Origin: Paludibacter sp. | GTDB taxonomy: Bacteria; Bacteroidota; Bacteroidia; Bacteroidales; Paludibacteraceae | DNA: 64,000 nucleotides | NCBI GenBank assembly: GCA_028690665.1 | Contig: JAQVAV010000004.1 | Coordinates: forward strand, 186,001-250,000 | Direction of reading: 5' to 3' | In this document: one piece after another, positions 9,601 through 16,399 of the stretch | Numbering within the stretch: position 1 is the first letter of the stretch | Layout: each line of letters opens with the position of its first letter | Program-made: the position numbers and the translations under genes | Notes under the pieces: generated by a model | The model's database searches: none | What the model saw: the letters and a program-made list of their open reading frames with translations, nothing else | Told to the model about the DNA's origin: nothing

Positions 9601-10088
9601 TCCCGCGACCATTTATTCCCATTATTCGAAGTTCCCTTAGTGTATCCTTCAAAATAAACCCACTCGTCACCTCCATCTGTTTTTCGCCCATACGAAACAT
9701 TATGATATTGTTTCGGATAAATAACACTATCGACAACCTGAGCACTGGCACTCAGCAGATACAATTTTCCGCCTTCCGGATCAAGCTTAAAGCTGGCATG
9801 CCCGTCTCTGTCGGAACGTTCGAACCAAAGGACACTAAAACCTCCGGGAGCAATTGATTTTGACTGAGGACTCCACTTCTGCGGTTCATCCAGATCATCT
9901 GTAAAATAATAGCCGGATTGATTAAGTGTTGTTGTACCTGAGTTATAAAGCTCTACCCACATCGAATAATTATAATCATCGTCCATAACTGCAGAAGCAT
10001 TTGATGGCATTATTTCGTTTATAAATAATTGAGCTTTTGCTGCAAATATCAGAAATAAAACTATTCCTGTAACAATAAATTTTTTCAT
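6693..10088 (-). CDS. T9SS-sorted CotH-kinase-like protein with two lamin-tail domains
   Basis: A 1131-aa secreted protein. Domain order as read: signal peptide (1-19); lamin-tail domain (about 20-150, INEIMPSNASAVMDDD...WVELYN); chitobiase/hexosaminidase C-terminal-like sandwich (about 165-240, YYSLNGTEPTRKNTKY); CotH-like region (about 245-600, including SLKVDPSKKFG, NAGNDFGYSMLRDGFMQ and WRWILYDLDFGYSLYD); galactose-binding-like segment (about 690-860); second lamin-tail domain (about 905-1030, INEVVSSNNQIEDELGNKGD); T9SS type A sorting domain (about 1060-1131, with PKGIYLVNI and a C-terminal KIIKL). CotH-family proteins of spore formers phosphorylate coat proteins; the activity here is unknown. 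The protein is probably attached at the cell surface or released. It is transcribed alone. Confidence 0.85.
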   Translation of the reverse strand: MKKFIVTGIVLFLIFAAKAQLFINEIMPSNASAVMDDDYNYSMWVELYNSGTTTLNQSGYYFTDDLDEPQKWSPQSKSIAPGGFSVLWFERSDRDGHASFKLDPEGGKLYLLSASAQVVDSVIYPKQYHNVSYGRKTDGGDEWVYFEGYTKGTSNNGNKWSRERCAAPVLKLTPGFYTGMKNEAFESPETSDTIYYSLNGTEPTRKNTKYTPGFVITLSSTTILRARTFSGTKVPSEIVTGTYFFNQRDFHLPVVSIVTEQANLTDNTIGIYVQGTNGMPGNGTTEACNWNQYWDRPANFELFDTTLVQQVNQEVNISIAGGWTRTMNAQKSLKVDPSKKFGNNKITYDIFKATKPDRKYKSILYRNAGNDFGYSMLRDGFMQSIVWKRMNLDQPAYEPAVCFMNGVYYGIQNLRERTNEDFLYSNYGLDSDDVYLLETTELTTDTAFTNLTNYISNNDITQQSVYDYVCSQIDIDNLIDYYITEIYYGNTDWPDNNVKVWKKKESGSKWRWILYDLDFGYSLYDTNLFNHNTLTYALGELSSDIPPAWSTLMLSRLVKNDTFLQQFIDRFAIQISSTFLPARAETILDSLAAKISTEITYHKAKWGSSRNFDTDLTNMKTFAASRPDKMLGFISSRFLNSVSTQILSLSANNDKATYTFNGEQIIDSVIDLKYFSGKNFSVKANDIPGYKFSCWEIAGASSALTLIADGSSWKYYDGSSIPASNWYAADYSDAAWSSGTAQFGYGNKGEVTTISYGNDANNKYPTAYFRKTVNISSLSSKSDFEISAYFDDGIVVYVNGVEVGRNNITSGTVNFSTYASVYNNGITATFSVPEELLVEGENVIAAEVHQINATSSDLIFDLKMTYTQPTGVEQSADATYSGALSGTAMLRAVYEQTIFEDPDKDIEVLINEVVSSNNQIEDELGNKGDYIEIYNNSGKDVNIAGWYITDTPSNVTLAQIPATDSAKTLIPSKDRIVLWADDKPENGVLHLGFKLSKDGEKLVLSRSNYLGTIVLADSVTVPYLEQNTSYSRVPDASENWMVTTPTYDAANQAPAGTDNLIYGVRLYPTMVNNNFIVENASGSTLRMYNLAGKLLIECPIENARFVVQSGSLPKGIYLVNIGAERFKIIKL

Positions 10089-10276
10089 TAGATAATAAGA
10101 CTAATACTTAGCGATAGAATTAATCTCCAAAATTATTTATTCTCACCTTAGAATAAAAATATATTGAGCTAAAAAGTGAGGAATAATTATTCAAATTAAT
10201 GGATTTTGGACACTTATAAGCAACATAAATACTTTTTCAATTTAAAATGCCTCTCAAATCATTCATTTTATTTAAT

Positions 10277-10284
10277 TATTTTTG
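10277..10284 (+). promoter_or_regulatory. -7 box upstream of the phosphatase-fold gene
   Basis: TATTTTTG fits TAnnTTTG, 31 bp before the ATG at 10316. The 227-bp divergent gap (10089-10315) shows nothing else I can name. Confidence 0.45.
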
Positions 10285-10315
10285 TTATCAAAATAAACTT
10301 TAATGCCCTATATTT

Positions 10316-11338
10316 ATGAGAAATCTTCTACTGACTTGTTTACTTTTTACTACCATTACCAGCTCATCTCAAAATCCGGAGAAAAAACACTTTACCATTA
10401 TCAGTTACAACCTTGAAAACTTTTTTGATTGTGTCGACGACAGCATCAAAAAAGATGAGGAATACCTTCCGGGTGGAATAAAAGGCTGGAATTATGAGAA
10501 ATACAGGCTTAAACAGGAACATATTGCAAAAGTCATTACTTCAATCGGAGGCTGGGATGCTCCGGCGATCGTCGGATTGTACGAAGTTGAAAGTGAAAAA
10601 TGCATGAAAGACCTCACTTATGGTTCAGGACTGAAAAATCTGTACTACAAGTATATTCATTTCGAATCGCCTGACATCCGTGGCATTGACGTAGCATTGC
10701 TCTATCAGCCACACCGGTTTAAACCGGCCGAGTCAAAAGCGATAAACGTAAATTTCCCTTTTGCACCAAGCACAAAAACTCGCGATATTCTTTATGTAAA
10801 AGGGTTCATACCGAGTGCCGACACTTTACATATTTTTGCATGCCACTTTCCTTCCCGTCTCGGAGGTGAACTCGAATCGGAAGAAAAACGTATCTTTGTC
10901 GCCGGAATAGTCAAAGACAAAACGGACAGTATTTTAGGCCAAAATCCAAAAGCGAACATCGTGATAATGGGAGATTTCAACGATTATCCCACCGATAAAA
11001 GTTTGTTGGAAGTTTTACAGGCATTACCTCCTGAAAACGATTTTATCGGAAATAAGTTATATAACTTGATGTTTCCTTTGCACAAAGCAGGAAAAGGAAC
11101 CCATAAAATCAACGGAGAATGGGGTGCTCTTGATCAGATAATCGTATCGGGAAACTTGTTGAATCCCGGGAATAAGATCTTCACGCTGAAAACTGATGTT
11201 CGCATCTTTGACAATAGTTTTTTACTTGTGGACGATGATAAATTTTTAGGAAAAAAGCCATTCAGGACATACAATGGCATGAAATATCAAGCTGGATATT
11301 CCGATCATTTACCCGTCTACTGTGAATTTTGGTATTAA
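10316..11338 (+). CDS. Secreted endonuclease/exonuclease/phosphatase family protein
   Basis: A 340-aa protein with a cleavable leader (MRNLLLTCLLFTTITSSSQ) and the DNase I-like fold signature: FTIISYNLENFFD at the N-terminus, the catalytic-type VGLYEVE, ACHFPSR, NIVIMGDFNDYP and the terminal SDHLPVYCEF (His). Substrates in this superfamily range from DNA to phospholipids and phosphoesters, so the exact substrate is open. Nuclease activity in the periplasm or outside is possible. The next gene, a LutA-type protein, starts 12 bp after the stop, so they are probably one transcript, although no functional link is obvious. Confidence 0.85.
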   Translation: MRNLLLTCLLFTTITSSSQNPEKKHFTIISYNLENFFDCVDDSIKKDEEYLPGGIKGWNYEKYRLKQEHIAKVITSIGGWDAPAIVGLYEVESEKCMKDLTYGSGLKNLYYKYIHFESPDIRGIDVALLYQPHRFKPAESKAINVNFPFAPSTKTRDILYVKGFIPSADTLHIFACHFPSRLGGELESEEKRIFVAGIVKDKTDSILGQNPKANIVIMGDFNDYPTDKSLLEVLQALPPENDFIGNKLYNLMFPLHKAGKGTHKINGEWGALDQIIVSGNLLNPGNKIFTLKTDVRIFDNSFLLVDDDKFLGKKPFRTYNGMKYQAGYSDHLPVYCEFWY

Positions 11339-11350
11339 AAAAACAACAAA

Positions 11351-12070
11351 ATGGAAGTACAACTTTTTATACCCTGCTACATTGATCAACTGTATCCGAA
11401 AACGGCTTTCAATGTAATAAAAATACTTGAAAAAGCAGGTTGCAAAGTGCATTACAATTCCAACCAAACCTGTTGCGGGCAACCGGCTTTCAACAGTGGA
11501 TATTGGAACGAAACAGCTACTTTGGCTCGCAAATTTCTGAATGACTTTCAGGCTGGAATACCCGTTGTTTCACCATCCGGTTCGTGTTCCGGTTTCATTA
11601 TCAACCATTACCATAAAGTTCTAAAAAATGATCCGGATTATCTGCAAAAACACTCCGAAATTAAAACCAATATATTTGAACTTTCCGATTTTTTAGTAAA
11701 TAAACTTGGTATAACCGATCTCGGAGCCTGTTTTCCGCACAAAGTTACCTTTCACGATTCCTGCTCCGCACTCCGTGAATATGGCATAAAAGACGAGCCC
11801 CGCGAATTGCTGAAACATGTAAGTGGACTTAAATTGATAGAAATGAATGAAAGCGACACCTGCTGCGGTTTCGGAGGAACATTTGCAGTAAAGAACACGG
11901 CTATCTCAACCGCTTTGGCTGAAAAAAAAGTACGGAACGCCATTGCCACCGAAGCGGAATATATTGTCAGTACCGAAGCTTCGTGCCTAATGAATATTAA
12001 CGGATATATTCAGAAGAACAAACTTCCCATCAAAGGAATACATCTGGCCGATATTTTGGCTAATTTCTGA
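11351..12070 (+). CDS. LutA/YkgE-type (Fe-S)-binding CCG-domain protein
   Basis: A 239-aa cytoplasmic protein with two cysteine-rich CCG domains: N-terminal CYIDQLYP with TCCGQPAFNSG, and C-terminal FHDSCSALREYG with DTCCGFGGTFAVK. These are the ligands expected for an iron-sulfur or heterodisulfide-type site. In the LutABC L-lactate oxidation system LutA works with LutB and LutC; neither is encoded here. The gene follows the phosphatase-fold gene by 12 bp and ends just before the pseudogene cluster. It may act with LutB/C encoded elsewhere, or may be the survivor of a broken operon. Confidence 0.85.
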   Translation: MEVQLFIPCYIDQLYPKTAFNVIKILEKAGCKVHYNSNQTCCGQPAFNSGYWNETATLARKFLNDFQAGIPVVSPSGSCSGFIINHYHKVLKNDPDYLQKHSEIKTNIFELSDFLVNKLGITDLGACFPHKVTFHDSCSALREYGIKDEPRELLKHVSGLKLIEMNESDTCCGFGGTFAVKNTAISTALAEKKVRNAIATEAEYIVSTEASCLMNINGYIQKNKLPIKGIHLADILANF

Positions 12071-12114
12071 ATATACCCACTAAGATCAAATTTTCTTTTT
12101 TAGTGGGAAAAAAT

Positions 12115-12267
12115 CTATTTTAAAACTTCCGGCGCAACATCCGGTTTATAATAACCGACGGCCAACTTCATATTTGATTCATCGATAGAATTAACTACCC
12201 AACCACCGGCCAATACTGGTAACAGTATCTTTGTTTTTCTGCCACTGTGTTCCCCTATTACAGGAAT
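12115..12267 (-). pseudogene. 3' remnant of an unidentified gene
   Basis: On the minus strand about 50 codons remain open to a TAG at 12115-12117 and read PVIGEHSGRK...GGWVVNSIDESN...YYKPDVAPEVLK. The composition looks like a real protein C-terminus, but there is no start codon or ribosome site of its own, and upstream it runs directly into the decayed kinase receiver sequence. I do not recognise the family. It is probably the tail of another gene joined to the kinase remnant by deletion. Confidence 0.4.
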
Positions 12268-13204
12268 ACTTTCAGAAAATAGTTTAACATTATCTATGAA
12301 ATTTTATTTATCAATGACAAGCAACTCATAATCAAATACTTCATTTGATTTTTCATCTTTACAGAAGGCACTCTCTGAAACATTTAGCTCTACGATAAAA
12401 CGCGTACCTCTAACAAAATCACTTTCTGCTCTTGTCGATCCTTTGTGCATATTGACCAACACCTTGGTCAAAGCTAAACCTATACCTGAGCCTTCACTCT
12501 CATCTTTTCTTTCAACCTGATAATAATTTTCAAATATTTTCTCCAACAAATATTTTAGAATACCACGCCCTGAATCTTGGACAACCATATTTAAAAATTT
12601 CTGATTCTGAACATTTACTATTGAAGCTGAGATAGCAATGACTCCTCCTGTTGGCGTAAACATAAAAGCATTTGATAGCAAATTATGAATGATACGCTCA
12701 ACATTTAATGCTGAATATCAATCACAAAATCTATTTTGCGTTCGTTTACAACGATCTTGAAAGCACTCGATGAACTCGTCTTTACTTTTAAATTAGATAG
12801 AATTAAAAATGTCATATTTCTTTTTTTAGACAAAAGATACAGAATTTACAGAAATTTGTAAGATATAAAATCTGTCAATTCTGTGAATTTTGTCTTATTT
12901 TTCTAAACATTATTGAGATAAAGGATTATTATGAAAAGTCAAGACGACTTCGATATATCATATATATATATGAAAGTATATCACCTTGTTTTACAGTAAT
13001 TTTCAGTTGTTTCATTTCAATTTCATTAAAAGTCATAATTTCATCAATCAAATGATTCATACGATTAGTATTTTTATAAATAATTTCCATCTTTTTCTTT
13101 AAGTCAAGTGGTAAAGAATTGGAATTAATTAACCTTTGCAATGGCGAAAGCACTAATGTCAGAGGTATTTTCAAATCATGGGTAATAAAAGTAAAAAAGT
13201 AACA
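12268..13204 (-). pseudogene. Decayed HTCS-type hybrid histidine kinase interrupted by a MITE
   Basis: Minus-strand pieces of one sensor kinase are recognisable in order. The H-box FFTFITHDLKIPLTLV (13204-13155) and the rest of HisKA (LIDEIMTFNEIEMKQLKITV) come first. Then a 180-bp insertion sits at 12772-12951. After it come FKIVVNERKIDFVIDI, a frameshift, the N-box ERIIHNLLSNAF (codons back to 12717), G1 VVQDSGRGI and G2 GSGIGLAL. Last is the first receiver strand YELLVIDK, a TAA at 12304-12306, and FIDNVKLFSES. The periplasmic sensor, most of the receiver and the AraC domain are missing. The 5' end collides with galM at 13178-13204. Two short open frames (12304-12681 and 12929-13174) are relics of this gene, not genuine small proteins. 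Confidence 0.8.
12772..12951. mobile_element. MITE-like repeat, 180 bp (long copy, inside the kinase)
   Basis: Terminal inverted repeats GAACTCGTCTTTACTTTT (12772-12789) and, as complement of the other end, GAAGTCGTCTTGACTTTT (12951-12934). It is flanked on both sides by GAT (12769-12771 and 12952-12954), a likely 3-bp target duplication. The centre holds a 25-bp imperfect palindrome (12828-12852 with 12871-12895, three mismatches) that the shorter copy at 6300-6418 lacks. There is no coding capacity. It separates the two halves of the histidine kinase remnant. Confidence 0.65.
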
Positions 13205-14221
13205 CTATACACACTCCGCAATAAACAAAGTTTGGCAGCTCAAATAACCAATTACGGAGGACGTTTGGTATCGCTGTGGACTCCGGATAGAGATCAGCAT
13301 TTTGCAGACATCATTACCGGATTCAACAATATCAATGATTATATCAAAAACAATGTTTATTTTGGAGCAACCATTGGACGGTATGCCAACCGGATAGCCA
13401 ATGCAAGATTCACCCTCAACGGGCATGAATATACTCTCGAAACAAATGATGGGAAAAACCATCTCCACGGAGGTTTTAACGGGTTTCATAAAGTTGTATG
13501 GGATGCAAAACCCTTCAAAACAAAATATAACGAAGATGCTCTTGAGCTTTCATACATATCTAAAGATGGAGCCGGCGGTTACCCAAGCACTTTAAAAGTT
13601 ACTGTAGCATAAACACTTACCAATAAAAATGAATTACGCATTGATTATTCGGCAAAGACTGATAAACCAACTATTATCAACATAACAAATCATGCGTTTT
13701 TCAACTTATTCGGTTTTTCAGGTGGAGTTTCAAAATCTATTACCAATCACATGTTGAAAATAAATGCTGCAAATTATACTCCGACAGATTCCATGTTGAT
13801 ACCTACGGGTACTATAGCACCTATAGAAGGAACTCCTTTCGATTTTCAATCATTCAAAACAATCGGGGAACGCATTAATGAACCATGTAATGATTTAAAA
13901 TACGGAAAAGGTTACGACCATAACTGGGTATTGGATAAACACGGAGATAAAATGACCGAAGCCGCCATTGTTTACGAACCATCTAACGGTCGACAGATTC
14001 GGGTTATTACCGACGAACCGGGCCTACAAATTTACAGTGGTAATTATTTTGCCAGGAAAAACAAAGGGAAATATGGTAAAGTTTATACTTTCAGAAGTTC
14101 ATTTACATTAGAAACGCAACATTTCCCTGATAGTCAGAACCATTCAAATTTTTCCACAACAACACTGCTTCCGGGACAAACTTACACATCAACCTGTATT
14201 TACAAATTTAAAGTCAGATAA
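13178..14221 (+). pseudogene. galM: Aldose 1-epimerase (galactose mutarotase), truncated and with an internal stop
   Basis: GalM interconverts the anomers of aldoses. From VTLYTLRNK (about 13199) the frame follows GalM: ITNYGGRLVSLW, GATIGRYANRIANARF, NHLHGGFNGFHKVVWDAK. It is then broken by an in-frame TAA at 13610-13612, where TAT (Tyr) would fit, and resumes in the same frame with TLTNKNELRIDYSA, NITNHAFFNL (catalytic-type His) and DEPGLQIYSGN (catalytic-type Glu) to a TAA at 14219. The first codons (MGNKSKK) are antisense to the H-box of the neighbouring kinase remnant, so the native N-terminus is lost. Two fragment ORFs (13178-13612 and 13751-14221) would otherwise be called as separate genes. 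Confidence 0.85.
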
Positions 14222-14340
14222 AAAATCAGAAATCAATAATTATATTTCATTCTCTACAAAATAAAAAAGGCACATACTATTATTGGTTAATTTTTTAAGG
14301 TTGAAAGAATGTTTTTCAGGAAGCATTCTTCCTTTGTTAT

Positions 14341-14718
14341 TTACTTCACCGCAATAGTTTCAATCTCCACCAAAGCTCCTAATGGAAGTGCTTTTACGGC
14401 AAAAGCCGACCGGGCAGGGCATTCACCTTGATAATACTTTTTATACACTTCATTCATAGCTGCAAAATCGGCAATATCAGCCAGAAAAACAGTTGATTTT
14501 ACCACATCGGCAAAATTGTATCCGGCTTCAGTCAATATGGCTTTAATATTGGAAAAGACCTGTTCTGTTTGTGTTGTTATATCTGTGGCTTCTATTTTTC
14601 CCACAGCTGGATTAATAGGCACCTGACCTGAAATATACAAAGTTCCATTTGCCTCCACAGCCTGACTGTACGGACCAATTGCTGCAGGAGCATGAGATGT
14701 ACTAATTATTCGTTTCAT
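14341..14718 (-). CDS. ridA: RidA family enamine/imine deaminase
   Basis: A 125-aa protein of the YjgF/YER057c/UK114 family. RidA hydrolyses reactive 2-aminoacrylate-type enamines/imines from PLP enzymes to keto acids and ammonia in the cytoplasm. Visible landmarks are the N-terminal APAAIGPYSQAV, SGQVPINPAVGKIE, and the C-terminal signature CPARSAFAVKALPLGALVEIE, with the conserved Arg that binds the carboxylate. Length is normal. It is a single gene, convergent with the galM remnant; the 119 bp between them hold no clear terminator. Confidence 0.93.
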   Translation of the reverse strand: MKRIISTSHAPAAIGPYSQAVEANGTLYISGQVPINPAVGKIEATDITTQTEQVFSNIKAILTEAGYNFADVVKSTVFLADIADFAAMNEVYKKYYQGECPARSAFAVKALPLGALVEIETIAVK

Positions 14719-14904
14719 AATTTTTTTACTTACAATAATGATTAAACATATACTTACAAAAGTAATACTTTCTGTGATTGATTCAATTATACAGATATTG
14801 CAAACGATTGCATAATTTTTCGGATAAAAACAAAATATTTACAACTCAACAAACTGTATATTAAGTACATTTGCAATATGTATTAACCTTTAATATTATT
14901 TTAT

Positions 14905-16140
14905 ATGAAAAAAATTACTTTTTTATTATTTGCTTTTTTATTGGCAAATTTTGTGACTTACGCTACAGATATTAATGTAGTCGGAAGCTTTAACGGTTGG
15001 AATAATGCAGACTCGGAGTACACAATGACTGCGAATGGAAACGACATTTATACGCTGCAAAAAACTTTAGCGGCCGGAGATTACACTTTTAAAGTGGTCT
15101 ATTACAACACATGGGACGGACCGGATGATGGAAGTAACCGTAAATTCACATTAACAGAAGAAACCACGGTAACTTTCTATGCAAAAGAAAATGGCAGCAA
15201 TATTCTTTTCTTCTGTGATGCTCAAGAACTTTACATTGCCGGAGCTTGTTTGGGAGCAGACGGTTGGAATAATCCGGTAGCAATGACAATGTCATCTACA
15301 GATGCAACTTATACAGCCGATATGGTTTCCGGTGAATATAAAATTATAAGTTATGGTGAATCAGGTACTATATGGAGTGATATTACTCCAAATAATCTGA
15401 ATATTGATGCTACCGGTAACTTCACCATAAAACTTGATTTTGCCACTTTTGCCATAAGTTCATCTGCCAATGGAGAAACAACCCCTACACTTAACGGTAT
15501 CGGTAATTCATATATTTTCGTAGGTGACGATGTTGCAACTGCTACATGGTATAACGGAAGCGCGTCTTATCAAAGTGAAAATTTCAACAGTCATGATTTT
15601 GGCTCTGTAACAAGTCCTATTTATATCGGGGGCGAAGCAATAACCACTCCGGTGGCAACAGGTGTTACAACAAAGCTGGGTTATCAAATCGATAATTTGG
15701 GGCTAAACGAAGTTGTACTTCCCTATGATTCCGATAACGGAACAGAATCCACCAAATGGAAAAGCACCACAACTGTCAATGCATTTTCAGGATATACTTT
15801 AACCAGAGGGCAAGCCTATTCTTTAAATGTTTGGTTCTATGCAACAGATGGAACCAGCACATTTTATGACAGTAATAACTCTGCTAATTATGTAGCCACT
15901 TTCACCTACGACATTAGCACCAATAATAACCAACCTATAACCAGCTCCACTCATATTACGCTAAAAAATCAAACAATCTATGCTACCTTCGAAGGAAGTA
16001 CACAAATAGCTCTGTATTCCATGAACGGGCAATTAATCGACAGCCGGCTTGTTCACGAGAACTATTCCATGCAACTTGCAAAAGGTATGTATATGTTGAA
16101 AATAAATAACGAAAAAGTTCAAAAAATCGTCGTAAGATAA
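14905..16140 (+). CDS. T9SS-sorted secreted protein with an N-terminal CBM/E-set-like domain
   Basis: A 411-aa protein. After the signal peptide (cleavage near TYA, residue 22) comes a glycogen/starch-binding-like Ig fold (about 22-95: INVVGSFNGWNNADSEYTM, then GDYTFKVVY), as in AMPK/CBM48 and pullulanase modules. A second related segment follows (about 103-185: LYIAGACLGADGWNNPV). The middle is not identifiable. The C-terminus (about 345-411: IALYSMNGQLIDSRL, LAKGMYMLKI, KIVVR) is a T9SS type A sorting domain. It is likely a surface or secreted glycan-binding protein; no catalytic domain is seen. A terminator follows at 16167. Confidence 0.75.
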   Translation: MKKITFLLFAFLLANFVTYATDINVVGSFNGWNNADSEYTMTANGNDIYTLQKTLAAGDYTFKVVYYNTWDGPDDGSNRKFTLTEETTVTFYAKENGSNILFFCDAQELYIAGACLGADGWNNPVAMTMSSTDATYTADMVSGEYKIISYGESGTIWSDITPNNLNIDATGNFTIKLDFATFAISSSANGETTPTLNGIGNSYIFVGDDVATATWYNGSASYQSENFNSHDFGSVTSPIYIGGEAITTPVATGVTTKLGYQIDNLGLNEVVLPYDSDNGTESTKWKSTTTVNAFSGYTLTRGQAYSLNVWFYATDGTSTFYDSNNSANYVATFTYDISTNNNQPITSSTHITLKNQTIYATFEGSTQIALYSMNGQLIDSRLVHENYSMQLAKGMYMLKINNEKVQKIVVR

Positions 16141-16166
16141 ACACAGTCACATACTATATTTTCTTT

Positions 16167-16206
16167 AAAGCATCTGTTTGGAAATTCTCCGGCAGATGCT
16201 TTTTTG
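16167..16206 (+). terminator. Intrinsic terminator after the T9SS protein gene
   Basis: Stem AAAGCATCTG (16167-16176) pairs with CAGATGCTTT (16193-16202), 16-nt loop, followed by more T residues and TTGTTGG. Confidence 0.85.
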
Positions 16207-16282
16207 TTGGTTATCCCTTTTAAACATCTTCTCGGGCTATCCAATTATTCATTTTAATATTTTTCGTTCCTCTTAAATTGAT

Positions 16283-16290
16283 TATCTTTG
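16283..16290 (+). promoter_or_regulatory. -7 box of the valS promoter
   Basis: TATCTTTG matches TAnnTTTG. It gives a leader of about 100 nt before valS. No T-box specifier or antiterminator structure is recognisable in that leader. Confidence 0.5.
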
Positions 16291-16399
16291 CACTCTTGAA
16301 AAATCCGGGAGAACATCAGTTATCCTCCTGAGAAATAAAAGATTGAACAAACTACAAATCAATCGAAAAGGAGAAGTAATAAAATTATAAACATATAAA

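Noticed and set aside
12304-13174. Two short ORFs (12304-12681 and 12929-13174) as independent small signalling proteins
   Set aside because: They are ordered pieces of one histidine kinase split by a MITE and frameshifts, and lack their own starts.
14290-14335. Terminator after ridA
   Set aside because: Only a 7-bp stem (AAGAATG/CATTCTT) without a U-tract; too weak to report as a feature.
16290-16399. T-box or other riboswitch in the valS leader
   Set aside because: No specifier loop, T-box sequence or antiterminator pair is seen, and T-boxes are not expected in Bacteroidota.
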